This document shows positions 45,067 through 57,735 of a DNA stretch of 64,000 nt, in pieces. Position 1 is the stretch's first letter. Every line of letters begins with the position of its first letter. Source of the stretch: Amborella trichopoda (lineage: Eukaryota > Streptophyta > Magnoliopsida > Amborellales > Amborellaceae); NCBI RefSeq assembly GCF_000471905.2, contig NW_006499563.1:5397356-5461355 (forward strand), given 5' to 3'. A program made the position numbers and the translations under genes. The notes beneath the pieces are model-generated. The model was given only the letters and a program-made list of their open reading frames with translations, had not been told where the DNA came from and made no database searches.

Positions 45067-46507
45067 GGACACATTGAACTAAGAACCGAGGTAGATGCAA
45101 ATGATGAGAGAAATCTCTTCCCTGAATGCCCACCTTATCCATTCGGAGCACTTCTATCAGCTAAAGAAGTAATCAAGACTGAACAAGAAATTTCATGGAG
45201 TCAAGGAGCTAAGGTTCGAAACCAAGAACCAGAAATCTTCGACCAAATATGCGTGGAAGTCGAACAGATAGAAGATTGGAGAGAGCCCATCACTAGTTTC
45301 CTAAAACATGGCAGGCTCCTAGAAGATGGTGCCGAATGTAACAGTGTATGTCGTATGTCTACCAATCCAGTCCTAAGCTCTATGAAGTACATGACACTCT
45401 TTTCAGATGGTCATTTGACGGTATTCTTCTTAGATGTGTGGACGCACAAGAGGCAAATAAGGTGTTCGAAGAAGTACACTTAGGCATTTGTGGATTACAC
45501 CAATCCAGTCCTAAGCTCTATGAATGGATATGTAGGTTGGGGTATTATTGGCCTTCGTTGATTGCTGATTCCTTAAACTATGCTAAAAAGTGCCAGGTGT
45601 GTCAAATACACTCAAGTGTTCTTCACCAGCCTCTAGTATCCCTACACCCTACAGTGGCATCATGGACCTTCTCACAATGGGGTATGGACATTGTAGGGCT
45701 TATTGACCCTCCTTTGATAATGGGTCATGTCTTTATTCTTGCTGCAACAAATTATTTCTCTATGTGGGCTGAAGCAGTCCCCATTAAGCAAGTTCCTGGG
45801 ACCATAGTAGCTTCGTCCAACATCACATTATATATCGGTTTGGAGTTCCTGACTGAATTTTATTAGACAATGGCCCACAATTCAGAAGTCATCACATTGA
45901 TCGCTTGGTTAACCAGTTCGATTTTGAGTGGAGGTACTCAATTATCTACCAGCCTCGAGCCAGCAGATTAGCTGAAGCATTTAGGAAATCTGTATCAAAG
46001 ACAAAGAAGAAGCATGAGAAGCTCTCCCTGAAGCTCTGTGGGCCTATCGCACTACCACACGAAATGCCACTTTCCAATCCTTACTGCCTAGTCTATGGGG
46101 GTGAAGCAGTTTTACCTCTTGAAATTAAAATCCCTTCGTTGCATATCGCTATACATCAAGGACTAACCGAAGATGTGAGAGTCAAGCTTCATTATCAAGA
46201 ATTAGATGCACTCGATGAAAAGAGGTTAGAGGCTCAGCAGAACCTCGAACTCAACCAAAGGGGAATGAAGAGGGCTTTTGACAAGTCAGTCAAGGTTCGT
46301 TCATTCGCTCGTGGGGATCTAGTTCTGGCCGTCAAGAGACCAATTGTTATGCCTGACCGCTTTAAAGGGAAGTTTGAACCCAAGTAGGAAAGGCCCTTTA
46401 TAGTAACAAAGGTCTCGCCAAATGGAGCTTACATATTAGCACATTCTGATGGAGAGGAGGCACTGCCCCCTATCAATGGGCGATACCTAAAGAAATACTA
46501 CCCATGA
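45067..46507 (+). pseudogene. pol: Element C integrase
   Basis: Integrase would insert the DNA copy. The zinc-binding HHCC part is at 45450-45600 (VHLGICGLH, then KKCQVCQIH, with GYYWPSL). The core has WGMDIVGLI with catalytic Asp at 45687-45689. A frameshift near 45830 and a TGA at 45854-45856 lie in GVPD/ILL. DNGPQF then has the second Asp at 45866-45868, and RLAEAF has the Glu at 45974-45976, giving the conserved D-35-E spacing. The C-terminal part (VYGGEAVLPLEI, then KRAFDKSVKVRSFARGDLVL) runs in the open frame 45905-46387. A Trp-to-TAG change lies at 46385-46387. Pol ends PINGRYLKKYYP with TGA at 46505-46507. All three catalytic residues remain. Confidence 0.85.
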
Positions 46508-46744
46508 TGCATACTCAAAAAGACTTGATGTGTAAACAAACGAGTTAAAAAGGAGGGTAAAAAGAAAATGAACATGACAGTCCAAAAACAAAGTTTAAAT
46601 CTTTTTATTGCAGTAAAAAGGAGTTACAAGTTAGAAGCCAAAAAGCCCATCATTAGGGAGGTTACAAATCTCTTGCATTTGAGGAAAAGAGAACAGTTGA
46701 CACCTGCAGTATTGCTCTTGCATCTAAGGATAAGAGGACGGTTA

Positions 46745-46875
46745 CAAGCCAAAAAGAAGTTCCCTCCTCATTAAGAAGAAGAAAAACCACCAAACAAGTG
46801 CCCTCCTCATGAAGAAGAAGAAAAACCACCAAAGAAACACCCTCATCATGAAGAAGAAGCAAAACCACTAAGAGA
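46745..46875 (+). repeat. ~39-bp tandem repeat (C)
   Basis: Three units of CCCTCCTCATGAAGAAGAAG plus AAAAACCACCAAAGAA. Only in C. Confidence 0.8.
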
Positions 46876-47299
46876 GTCAGCTTCAATTCATCTGACGAGT
46901 GTCTTCAAAGAGGACAGTTACAGAACAAAAGAAGAAGCCAACCATTTTCGAGTTAGCATCAATTCATATGATGAGTATATCAAATATACAAAGCAGACTT
47001 CTTTGGCAAGGAATTGGCCTATGATGGAGAGCATACCATGTTCACAGCGAAGGCCCTTCCATAGAACAACATGGACTTCACTGTTGTGCTAGAGGACTTG
47101 GCTTCCAATGGGAATCATAAGCATGGCCTTACCACTGGTCACCACCCTTTGCCTACCCATGTCAACGCTGTGCGTGAATATTGCCACACATGACTCATTG
47201 TCGTGCACAACAATTCCAACATGCGACTCACTACCTCATGTGAGCAACACCGTGCACGTCATGATGCCCACCGGGAACTAATAAGCGACGTCTAAGGCT

Positions 47300-47470
47300 A
47301 GCGCCGACTGTGTCCTCCAAAGGCTAGCACCAGTTGTGTTGCTAACTCTCAGCGTCGGCTGATTTTTTTGAGCCAGCGTTGGTTGTGTTTTTCAAAGGCT
47401 AAGTGCTGGCTGTACTTCTAACTCCCAGCACCGACTGCCTTCCTTGAGGATCATCACTGGCTGTGTCAGC
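47300..47470 (+). repeat. CCGACTGTGT-type repeats (C)
   Basis: Four to five 35-40 bp units with AGCGCCGACTGTGTCCTCC, AGCACCAGTTGTGTTGC and similar text, homologous to 10290-10570. Confidence 0.7.
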
Positions 47471-48214
47471 ATCGGTGGTGCTCTCAAAGAGTCCAACTCT
47501 GCCTTGACTATTCACCCCCTGGTGACTTTTCATTTTCCCATGCCCCCGCGATTCCTGTGACTCCTCATTTTTTTGCCTAAGACGTTTCCCCTCCCTGATG
47601 ATTCCACGATTTCCAATGATGATCGTTCACTTTCTGGCATCCGTCCACCTCCAACGACAGTTCGTCTCCTCTTACCCTACGGATTCCTGCCCAGAACCTC
47701 CGTTCCGCAGTCGAAAACCCTCTTCAATTTTCTCATTGTTATTGGGAAACCACTCGTACTTGCCGAAAAATTGCTAAAAGTTGCCGGAAAGTCTTTTGGC
47801 AGCCCTTTACTGCAATTTTTTCCCCTTCGTCCCTTCTCCAGAACTTTTAAAATCATGGTTGAAGTTTCCATGTTTCCCCAGAAAAACTCCCTGTGCTGCC
47901 GGGAAACTCTTGCAGCTCCGGTGAAAACTTGTCTCCTTTCCCAAGCCATGACTTCTTATCCTCAGTAGGAGTCATACTCGTACTACATATCATTATCCTT
48001 AGTGGAGTTAGGGTAATTTTTACCACTACAAAACCCATTGGATTTGTCTCACACTTAGTTATCCTAGAGTCGAGTACCATTTTTCACCTATAAGGGACCC
48101 ACACTTGTTCTCATTATCCCTAATGAAGTCGGTTTTCCTATCTGAACCCCTTGTTGGCCTTAACCATTTTATTCCCATCTATAGACCTATTCCCCATGCA
48201 GCTTCACACACATG

Positions 48215-48620
48215 GAGACCCACGACTCGGTCGGTGCTGCATGACTTTAAACTGCACAGTCTCGGTCTAGGTGCACAACCCCGAAACTCCATGGTCCAAA
48301 CCATACGACCATAAACTGTAACAGAGGTCTAGTTGCACGACTTTAAACTACCTAGGTCCAAACTATATGACCCCAGACCATAGCACACGTCCTAATCGCA
48401 TGACGTTAAAAGGCTCAACACCCAGGTCTGAACTATATGATCTTAAACTGTAGCGAAGGTCTAGCTGCACGACTTTAAACTGCATGGTCCAAGCTGCACG
48501 ACTTTAAACTTCACGGTCCAAGCTGCAGGACTCTAAACCGCGTAGCTATGGTCCAAGCTAAATGACCTAAAACCATAGTGCACATCCTGACCGCATGACG
48601 TTAAGCCATAGTGCACCTTT
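48215..48620 (+). repeat. CCTTAAACTG minisatellite (C)
   Basis: Units of 25-37 bp (CATGGTCCAAGCTGCACGAC, TTTAAACTTCACGGTCC). A remnant lies at 48900-48990. Confidence 0.85.
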
Positions 48621-49034
48621 CCTAATTGAACTGTTCGTGTGCGTACTAATTTCAGTAACTCTGTAGTGAATCCGTCACTATCAGCTATCATTCCCTAGTG
48701 AGTCTCGCCAATGCTCACAGAATAGCGAGCCATTACGCCAACCATACTTGTTGTCAGTTAGTGGGTCACCACTTTCCACCTTCCTTTCATAGATTATTCA
48801 TCTTTCACAGGTAGCCTCATGCCATCTCCCCAAAGCGAGCTAAAACTACCACCACGCTCATGCCATGGCCTCGATAGACTGTCATTCATCTACACCTTAG
48901 TCCAGCTATATGACCTTAAACTGTAGTGCACATCCTGACCGCATGAGATTAAAAGGCTTCGCACAGGTCCAAAAGGCATGACCTTGAACACGCCTTCACA
49001 TACACAAAAAAAAAAAAGAAAAAGAAAAAAAAAA

Positions 49035-49230
49035 AAACGGGCATGGTGTACACGTGGATAAGGGAACGCTATGAGTAAAAATGACAGACGGGCATGGTCA
49101 CGAAGCCATAAGTAAGAGAGTTCTGTGAAAATAAAAACCCGAGCACGGTGAAAACCTGAAAGGGCATCATGAGCAAAAACGGAAAAATAAGGGTGAACAT
49201 CGCCAAGAGGTCATGGGTAAAAGAGCCCCA
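49035..49230 (+). repeat. ATGAGTAAAAATG block (C)
   Basis: GGGCATGGTCACGAAGCCATAAG flanked by repeated ATGAGTAAAAATGACAGACG, preceded by an A-rich run (49005-49040). Homologous to 13365 and 32560. Confidence 0.65.
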
Positions 49231-50148
49231 AATAAAAGGAAGTTGGTGAAAACCGTCTCTACAGCACCGCTTCTCAAGTCCAAGTGAAAATCCACAAAGG
49301 ACACTTGAACCAATAAAATAGGTTGATGCAGCACTCGCCTCAACAGGCGGCTTCAGCCCACACACAAAAAGAAAAGTCCCTGATGTCACAATACCAGGAC
49401 TCAAAAATATGAGCTTCAAGGAAAGATTTCAACCACCTGACTTCATTCGCAAAAGGACTCGTTGAGTAGAAGATTCGCCAAGAAATCAAGACAAGTCTCA
49501 TGAAGAAGAGCATCATTCCCTAGAGGTTACCAACATACTTCAAAATGTTGAAGATGCCCCAAGAAAGCTAAGTCGGCTATGACTTTGGTGCAGTAAGCAA
49601 GTTCGAAAGGTATCTTGATTGTCGAAACTACACAACAAGGGACAGGGGTTATACCCAAAGCTAGTCACCTCGATAAACTGAGGCACCCCACTCGCCAAGG
49701 AATAACTGGTGCACAAAGCAGACAGTGCTGACAAAAGAACCTTCAGCACACCATTCACAAAATCCTCGAAACGTGGATCAACACCAGTGGATACAAACAA
49801 ACCCAGACCAAATGGGAACAATGCCCTTCGACATGACACTCAATTTCTATATGGGCTCGATTCTGATCAACGAGGTCCTTATAAAATCCTCAGCTATCAG
49901 AATCATAACTAGTCCCTTGAGGGTGAGGACTTTAGGAATTCCTCAAAAAAGTCTCTTCTCCCCCCTAAAGTACTCACGAAAGGACCTGCAAATAGTGTAT
50001 CCCAACATCTGAGCATCCTAGTTACAACATTGTGTTGGATATCTCCTCGACATTCATGTGGTCCTGCAGCTAGAAAGAAATAAGGTAATAAAATCGAGGA
50101 AATTTTTTGAATGTTGTCCTTCTCACTTCCCTTGAAGCACAACATTCG

Positions 50149-50158
50149 ATGGACAAGC
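50149..50158 (+). other. Element C polypurine tract (candidate)
   Basis: ATGGACAAGC directly before the LTR start TATTTGAACAC. It has fewer Gs than in A and B (changed G-rich core). Confidence 0.4.
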
Positions 50159-51315
50159 TATTTGAACACATTTTTTACCACCTTCGTCGCCAATGCAAAA
50201 TAAAGAGGAAGCCGGTCAATAAAGCATGACAAAACAATAAAAAATTTTACAGTATCAGAATGACCCCAAAACTGGTCAAGATCTTCATAAGCATATCAAA
50301 AGGCCACCTACCATGCTTTTTTGTATTCCGACATGTCTACGGTAGTAAACACAAAGAAACAATTTTCGAAAAATTTGCCTTTAGCACCCTGAAATGGACC
50401 CTGTAACTAGAAATATATTTTCAATATGTCAAACAGCTGTGGGACCACAACCAATGGATTTGGCATGATAAAAAACCCATATGGGTCAAGTTTCAGCTTA
50501 ATCGGGCACTCTAAAACAAAGTTATGGGTAAATACCGAAATGAGGTAGGCCGCACACTATTCTCATATGGCCGTCCTGGACCAAAACACCATAAAAGGTG
50601 GCTATTTCACAATCACGAGCAGTGACTTTCATGGCTCATATCTCACTCGTTTCGAGTCAGATCGTGCTCAAATTTTGTGAGCGTGTTCGTATCGTCAAGG
50701 CGAGCGTTTTGATATGTAGTAAATCCCGTGATGACGTTCGAGTAAAGAGAAAACCTAGAGAGAAGTTACTGATCCGTGAAGAAGTTGTAGAAAATTCAGT
50801 AGTGAACGCCTCGCTCGAGAGGACAAATCACACCGCTTGCCTATCGGATCGACACAAAACCAATTCCATTGTGTGCGTAAGGTTCGAGGCTATCACAAGT
50901 CTGAACCCTATACATGATGAATGGTTGGACTTTGCACACGAAGGCAACGAAATGACTGCAAATTCTTGTGCCAAAAGTTCAGATTCTAGCTAAAACTCCA
51001 AAGTTGCAAAATGTTCATCTAGACACGGAATCGAGCAACATTTTTTGCCACGCGATCGTGACGGCATGTTCAGTGTACTACAGTGAAGAAATCATGGAAA
51101 AACATCAAGGAAGGAGCACACTATCGATCTAAAGTTTTCAAGATGCATGATCGTGGCCTAAAAGCGCGATCCATGGCTCGAATTCTATCTATTGTTAAGC
51201 TGGGGCAAAACAGTTGTTTTGCACCCATTTTTAGAATTTATTTTAATGTACTTAAATTATAATTATCATCAATTTAGCTAGTTTTTGGGTATCCAACCAT
51301 GTTTGGGCCCAATTC

Positions 51316-51323
51316 TATATAAA
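51316..51323 (+). promoter_or_regulatory. TATA box of C 3' LTR
   Basis: TATATAAA in CCCAATTCTATATAAACATG, identical in context to 36924-36931. Confidence 0.65.
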
Positions 51324-51825
51324 CATGCAAAGCCTAATTGTAAAAGAGGCTTGGGTTAAGACCTTTGGTTCATTCTTCAATCATTCAATAAAGATTTTAA
51401 TTCTTGCTTAAGTTCGTGGATGCATCTTGGAGTGAGAGAGAGGAGAGGAAGAAAAGGGTATGTACTCCTCGATAAGGTAACTTTCTCTCTCCTCCTCTTT
51501 TCTCTCACATCTCTATCTCTCTCTCATCTTTATCTCACTTCATCTCTCCTTTTTTCTCCCTCATCTTTATCTCTTTCTTTCTCTCTCTTCTTTTCTCTCT
51601 CGTCTCTCCCTTTCTCTTTTCTACTTTCATCTTTATCTCTTTCTCTCTCTTCCTCCTCTGGTCTATCATGTCTCTTTTTTCTCCTCTTTCTTTCTCCATT
51701 CACGCACATGGCGGACCTATCCTCTAGTGTGATGCCTTCCTGCTCATGAGACACGAACAGTGTACCAGGCCTTAAACTGGATGGCAGGTCGGGCCTCTGT
51801 CAAAATTCTCCTTCTTCTCCCCTGC

Positions 51826-52356
51826 CACAGACGATGGAAGCCTATCGCCATCTGTGCTTTCTCTCTTTTCCTTCTCTTCTGTCACAGATGGTGCAAGCCT
51901 ATCACTGCTTGTATTTTCTCTCTCTTCCTTCTCTTCTATCACAGACGGCGCGAGCCTATCACCGCTTGTGTTTTCTCTCTCTTTCTTCTCTTCTATCACA
52001 AACGACACAAACTTATCACCACCTGTACTCTCTCTCTTCTCTTTCTTCTAACACAGCCGCCATAAGCCTATTGCCTCCAGTGTTCCTTCTCTCTCTCTCT
52101 TTTGCCATAAACGGTGCAAACCTATCGTTGCTCGATTCTTTCTCTCTTCTCTTTCTTCTGACAAAGCCAACACAAGCCTATTTCTGCCTGTGTTCCTCCT
52201 CTCTCTCTTTTCTGTCACAGACGACGGAAGCAGATCGTTGCCTGCGTTCTTTTTCTCTCTTTTCTCTTTATGTCATAGCCGGTGAAGGCTCAGCGTCGCA
52301 TGTGTCTTCTTTCCCCTTTCTTCTATCATAGTCAGCAAAAGTAAATCGCCGCCTAT
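51826..52356 (+). repeat. Hairpin minisatellite in C 3' LTR
   Basis: About nine units of 50-58 bp, for example CACAGACGATGGAAGCCTAT followed by CGCCATCTGTG near 51826. Arms and loop as at 37453-37965. Confidence 0.8.
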
Positions 52357-52629
52357 TGGTTAGGTGCCTCGATCTCACCCTCCAGATCAAGATGATCGGA
52401 CGACACCCATCTCAAGTTTCAAGGAGTCCCGGGAGTTTAAGATCGCTCTCTCGGAAACCTCGTTCGAGAATAAGGGTAATTATTACTAACCGATGAGAGA
52501 GGAATTTAAGGGGGGTTCAGAACTTACTCGGGCTGGCTCGCGTGGGCACCCTCTTGGATCACGAAGAAAACCCCCCCAGTAGTAAAACTGGTTCGGAATC
52601 GTGTCCTTTGGCTTGTATTCTCCTATTTT

Positions 52630-53992
52630 CTGCAATCACACATATGGAAAATGTTATAAGATAGGTGGGTCAACAGACCTCACCTTACCTTCAAGTGAAT
52701 GTACACAAGCGGGCACATTCAAAAAGAAGAAGAGAATAATGATAGAAGAAAGATGGGGGAGATAAGAAATTGACCAGGCGTGGTGATCAACACAATGACT
52801 AAGTTGGTAGATAATCGGCCTGATGTGGCAATAAAACAGGCTCGGTAACTTAGATCGGCTCAACGTAATTACTACTAAATGTCAATACCAACACTGACTA
52901 GCTAGACATGATGGTTAGTCTATCGTGGACATAAAGCAGACACAATCATTCTAGCACAACAACATTACGGCTAGACGATAAGACTACCATGGAAGGCTAA
53001 TCTCAAGCCCTCTTAATCAAACGAAAGAATAACAAAAAGAATGGAGAACATAGAGAAAGAATGAGAAGTAGGATCAGAGAAAAATAATAGAATAAAATGA
53101 AGGAGAAGAAAAGAAAAAAAGGAGGGGAAGAGTGAAAGAAAAGAGAGAAAGGAAGTTGCAAAGACACAGACAACAATGAGAGGGGAAGAAAGAAACTTAG
53201 TCGGTGATATGTCTCTACCGGCTATGACATGAAGAGAGAAGACAGAGAAAGAAGGAGACACCGATGACGCTAAGCTTCACCAGTTGTGGCAGGAGAAGAA
53301 GCATGAGAGGACGCACGCGGCGTATAAGCTTCGTCAGTTTTGTTAACAGAAGAAGAAAGAGATAACACAGACGACACTAACCCATCACCAGCAATGTTAG
53401 AAGAAGAGGAGAGGTAAGACACAGGTGACACTGAGCATCATAGACTGTGTCTGAAGAAGAGGAGAGAAAAGACACAAGTGGTGTTGAGCATCATCGGTTG
53501 TGTTAGAAAAAGACGAGAGTGAGACACAGGCAGCGCTGAGCTTCACCGGCTGTGTTAGTTAAAGAAGAGAGAGATAACACAAACAACGTAAAGCATCGTC
53601 AGCTGTGTTAGAAGAAACAGAGAGATAAAGACACAAGTGGTGCTAAGCATTGCCGGTTGTGTTAGACAAAGAAGAGAGAGAGGACACAAACGACGCTAAG
53701 CATCGACAATTGTGTTAGGAGGAGAGAAGAGAGAAAGTGAGATAGAGACGAGATGAGAGAGATAGAGATGATAAGTAGAGAGAAAGAGAGATAGAGATGA
53801 GAAGAAGAGAGAGAAAGAGAGGGGAGGAGAGAAAGAAAAAGAGGAGAGAGAAAGAGGGAAGGAGAGAGAAATAGCAAGAGGAGAGAGAAAGAGGGTAGAA
53901 GAGAGAAAGAGAGAGAAAGAGAAAGAGGAGAGAGAAAAAGGAGAGAGAAAGAGAAAGTGGAGAGAGAAAGAGGGAAGGAGAGAGAAAGTTAC
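52630..53992 (-). other. Candidate LTR leader intron (D)
   Basis: Donor CTTGGTAAG|GTAACTTTC (G of GT at 53992) and acceptor CATATGTGTGATTGCAG (last G at 52630) on the minus strand give 1,363 nt, close to the 1,383 nt of C. Both ends look intact. Confidence 0.45.
53155..53716 (-). repeat. Hairpin minisatellite in D LTR
   Basis: Units of 50-60 bp with ACACAGGTGACACTGAGCATC and GCATCGTCAGCTGTGTTAG-like text. Arms are less well matched than in C. Confidence 0.6.
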
Positions 53993-55437
53993 CTTACCAA
54001 GAGGTACCAGCCCTTTTCTTCTCTCTCATGTTTCTCTCTCCAAGACGCACCCACAAACTCAAGTAAAAATTGATGTCTTTACTGAATATTCAAGAATGAA
54101 CCCTAAGTCCTTTACAATTTCGCTTTGCATGTTTACATAAAATTCAGCTAAAACATAGGTGTACGCTCAAAAACTACCTAAAATTGAAGATTATTACGAT
54201 TTAATTGCATTAAAAGAAATTCTAAAAATGGGTGCAAAAGACTGCTTTGCCTCTGCCTAATAATGTGTGGAATTTCATAACAGTCCATACTGTTGCAGGG
54301 AACTTGCGTGATCTTTCATGACTGATCATGGGTTGTTCTAATGTCCGTTTGATTGAAAGATTATTTTTCCTATAGGGCTCAGCATGACGATCGATTTGAT
54401 ACCAACTACGAGTTATGAATCATGTTTTTGAGCTACAATTATGAGACTTGAATTTTGGATGAATATTGAAAACTTTGGATTGATAGTGCGCTCGTTCCTT
54501 GATGTTTTTCATTCGTTTCTTTATTGAATCATACTGAGCATGCCGTAACGATCATGTCGTAGCAAATGCAGCTCGATTTCGTGTCTGAATGAAGATTTTG
54601 TCGTTTCGAGTTTTTGTCCGAAATCTTGAAATTCGACAGCCGAAATTTACAGCAGATTCGACACCTTCGTGTGTGAAATCCAACCGTTCATCGTACATTA
54701 GGATTGAAAGAGAGATAGCCACATACCTTATGCACATAATGCAATTGGTTTCATGTAGATCAGGTTCACGAGCACCATGATTTGGCCACTTTAGTGAGTT
54801 GGGATGCTACTGAATTTTTATAACTTTCATCATGGATTAATAACTTTTGTCTAGTTTTTCTCCTTTCTCGGGCATCTTCACGGGGCGTACCACCTATCGA
54901 AACGTTCGTCTCGATGAGACGAACATGCTCACAAAATTTGAGCGTGATCTGACTTGGAACAAGTAAGATATGAACCACTGACCATGACTATGAAAATATC
55001 TACCTTTAATGGAGTTTTGATGTAGGGTGGCCACAAGGGAATTGTGTGCGACCTACCCCTTTTCAGTATTTTACTTATAACTTTGTCCTGAAGTGCCCGA
55101 TTGAGTCGAAACGTGACCCATAGGGGTTTTCGACCGTGTTGGATCCAATAATGGTATTCCAACAACTTTTTGACATACTAAAAATGTAGTTCTAGTGGCA
55201 CGTCGATTTTGGGGTGCTACAGGCCAATTTTTCTGAAATTGTTTCTTTGTGTTCACTACCGTCGACATATCAGATCACGATAAAACTTGGCAGGTGGTAT
55301 TTTGGAGTGCTGATTAAGATGTTGACCAATTTTGGGGCCATTCTGAGACTGTCAAAATTTCCTTTTGTAGGCTTTATTGACCTACTTCCTCTTTATTCCA
55401 CACCAAGGACCAAGGTGCTAAAAGATGCATTCAAATA

Positions 55438-55450
55438 GCTTGCCCCACTA
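55438..55450 (-). other. Element D polypurine tract (candidate)
   Basis: Minus strand TAGTGGGGCAAGC directly before the LTR start. Confidence 0.5.
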
Positions 55451-56169
55451 AATTTTGTGATTCGAGAGAAGCAAGAAGGATGACATTGGGAAAATTTCCT
55501 ACGGCTTTATTACTTTTTTCTTCCTAGCCACTGGACCACGTGAACGTCAAGGAGATTAACGCAATGGTACAACCAAGATGCTCAGACGTAGGGATGCATT
55601 ATTTGCAGGTCCGTCCATAGGGATTTTAAGGGGAGAAGAGACTTTTTTGAGGGATCTCATCGAAGTTCTCACCCTCGTGTGGACTGTTTGCGATTTTGAA
55701 GTAAACAGTGTTCTTCCTCATGAAACTTGTCTTGCTGTCTGGGTGAGTATTCTGTCTTTTGAGTCATTTTTTACAAATAGACTCAGGTTGTTCGAATCTT
55801 TTCATTAAAGCTCATATTTTTTGGGTCCTGGTATGGTGAAGCAAAGATTTTTTTATTTGATTTTAGTGCTGGCTGAAGCCACTTATTCTGGTGAGTGCTG
55901 CATCAACCTATTCATTGGTCCAAGCGTCCTATGCAGAGAACTTGGGAAGCGATGTCTTAGAGACGGTTTTTACCAGCTTCGTTTTTATTTGGGGCTCTTT
56001 TACCCATGACCTTTCGACCATGTCCACCCTTATTCTCCATTTTTACTCACGAAGCCCTTTGGGTTTTCACCATGCCTGGTTTTTATTCACGGAACTCTTT
56101 TACTCATGGTTTTGTGACCATGACTGTCCGTAATTTTTACTCATAGCATTCCCTTGTTAAGGTCTACAC

Positions 56170-57235
56170 CATGCACGTTTATATATTTAAGGTCATGCCT
56201 TCGGAACCTGTGTGAGGCCTTTTAACGTCATGCGGCCAGGATGTGCACTACAGTTTAAGGTCATACAATTGGACCATAGTGGAGATGGTTGGCAGTCTGT
56301 AGAGGCCATGAAGTGAGTATGATAGTGGTTTTAGCTCACTTTTGGGGAGATTTCATGAGGCTACCTATGAAAGAAGGATGATGTATGAAAGGTGGGTGAC
56401 AAATAGTGACTGACTAGCTTACAATGAGCATAGGTGCCGGGATGGTTCGTCATTTTATGAGCATGGGTGACACTCACTGGGGAATGGTGGAGGATGGTGA
56501 AGTGAATGGATTCATTAGGGAGGTAGTGCAGGTGGTGCGTGCAAACAAACGGGTCAGACAGGGAAGACGTGCCTTAAAGTGCACGTAAAAGGCGTGTGCT
56601 TGTATGAGGGGGCGATTTTATGGTCATACCTCCAGGACTTGTGCAAAGCACTTTATCATCATGCAGTCAGAACATATACTATGGTTTAGGGTCATATAGC
56701 TTGGACCGTAGTTATGCAGTTTAAAGTCATACAACTAGGACCATGTAGTTTAAAGGTCATGCAACTAGACCTCCACTACAGTTTAAGGTTATATAATTTG
56801 GACCATGCAGTTTAAGGTCGTGCAACTAGACCGAGGCTGTGCAGTTTAAGGTCATGCAGCATGGGCGAAAGCTATGCAGTTTACGGTCATGCAGCAAGGA
56901 CCATGGCTATGTAGTTTAAGGTCATGTAGCATGGACCATGGCTATGTAGGTTAAGGTCATGCAGTATGGACCAAGTAGTTTAAGGTCGTGCAACTAGACT
57001 AATGTGATTTAGTTTAAGGTCATGTTGCACGGACCAAGTAGTTTAAGGTTGTGCAACTAGACTAAGGCTGTACAGTTTAAGGTCATGCAGCACAGACCAT
57101 GGCTATGTAGTTTAAGATCATGCAGCACTGACCAAGCAGTTTATGGTCGTGCAACTAGACCAAGGCTGTGCAGTTTAAGGTCATGCAATGGCTATGTAAG
57201 TTAAGGTCATGCAGCACCGACCAAGCAATTTATGG
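56170..57235 (-). repeat. CCTTAAACTG minisatellite (D)
   Basis: On the plus strand it reads CAGTTTAAGGTCATGCAGCA / GGACCATGGCTATGTAG units of 25-37 bp, dense from 56630 to 57235 with a remnant near 56170-56300. This is the longest copy of this array. Confidence 0.85.
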
Positions 57236-57429
57236 TAATAAGTTGTAGTACGACTATGACTCTCCTACTCGGGATGAGAAGTCATGACCTGGGTTCTGCT
57301 TTGCTGGGGATAATAGAAATAGGACACATATGGCTTTGGCTTGGAGTGTGTGACAATAAAATGTTTAAAACACAACTAGCGGCAAGTGCAGCGACCATTA
57401 TTTCTTTGAGCATTAGCCAGCGCTGTGTT

Positions 57430-57735
57430 TGTTAAAAACACAGCAGGCGCTAATAAGGGCCAACATTATTTCTTGAACACAGCCAACGCTAAGGACCGCG
57501 CATGCTATCTCTTGAGCACAGCCAGCGCTAAGGACAACCCATGCTATCTCTTGAGCACAGCTTGCACTGAGTCGTTGAGAACGCAAGCGACACTGTGGTT
57601 ACTAAGGACACAGTAGGCGCTGGGGTTACTGAGGACACAGCCGACGCTGGGGTTACTGAGGACACAGCTGGCACTGGGGTTACTGAGGACACTGCCGGCA
57701 CTGGGGTTACTGAGGACACAGCCGGCGCTGGGTGG
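57430..57735 (-). repeat. 39-bp and 27-bp arrays of the CCGACTGTGT family (D)
   Basis: Two to three ~39-bp units (CACAGCCAGCGCTAAGGAC plus a CATGCTATCTCTTGAG tail) occupy 57465-57570. Five 27-bp units GACACAGCCGACGCTGGGGT+TACTGAG start at 57607, 57634, 57661, 57688 and 57715 (the last is partial). Homologous to 10290-10570. Confidence 0.85.

Larger units (their letters stand above)
46508..50148 (+). other. Element C 3' noncoding region
   Basis: Bases 46508-47290 contain a Lys/Glu-codon stretch without homologue in A or B. There is no antisense mobile-domain-like ORF. From 47290 the same repeat blocks as A and B follow. Bases 47480-47950 are the GGAAA/CTTCC block and 49240-50100 the GAAAACCGTCTCTACAGCACC and CAAAATCCTCAGC blocks. 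No gene recognised. Confidence 0.6.
50159..52356 (+). mobile_element. Element C 3' LTR, 5' part (interrupted by D)
   Basis: It matches 35633-37900: U3, TATATAAA at 51316-51323, AATAAAG near 51387, leader, CTCTCATCTC tract (51480-51690) and hairpin array. It stops at 52356, where D's LTR end TGGTTAGGTGCC begins. A candidate donor AAG|GTAACTTTC has GT at 51477-51478. The missing tail should lie beyond the window. Confidence 0.85.
52357..55437 (-). mobile_element. Element D 3' LTR (3,081 bp, complete)
   Basis: Minus strand, from TATTTGAATGCATC (55437) to GGCACCTAACCA (52357). It includes U3 with the TTCGTCTCATCGAGACGAAC motif near 54900-54925, the promoter site where TATA has become TATGTAAA (near 54136), the AG-rich tract on the plus strand at 53720-53985, hairpin repeats and the conserved tail. 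It lies directly against C's 3' LTR on the left. Confidence 0.88.

Noticed and set aside
46568..46886. Small frames at the C 3' region near the GAAGAAGAAG repeats
   Set aside because: Simple repeat-driven codons on both strands, no homologue in A, B or D.
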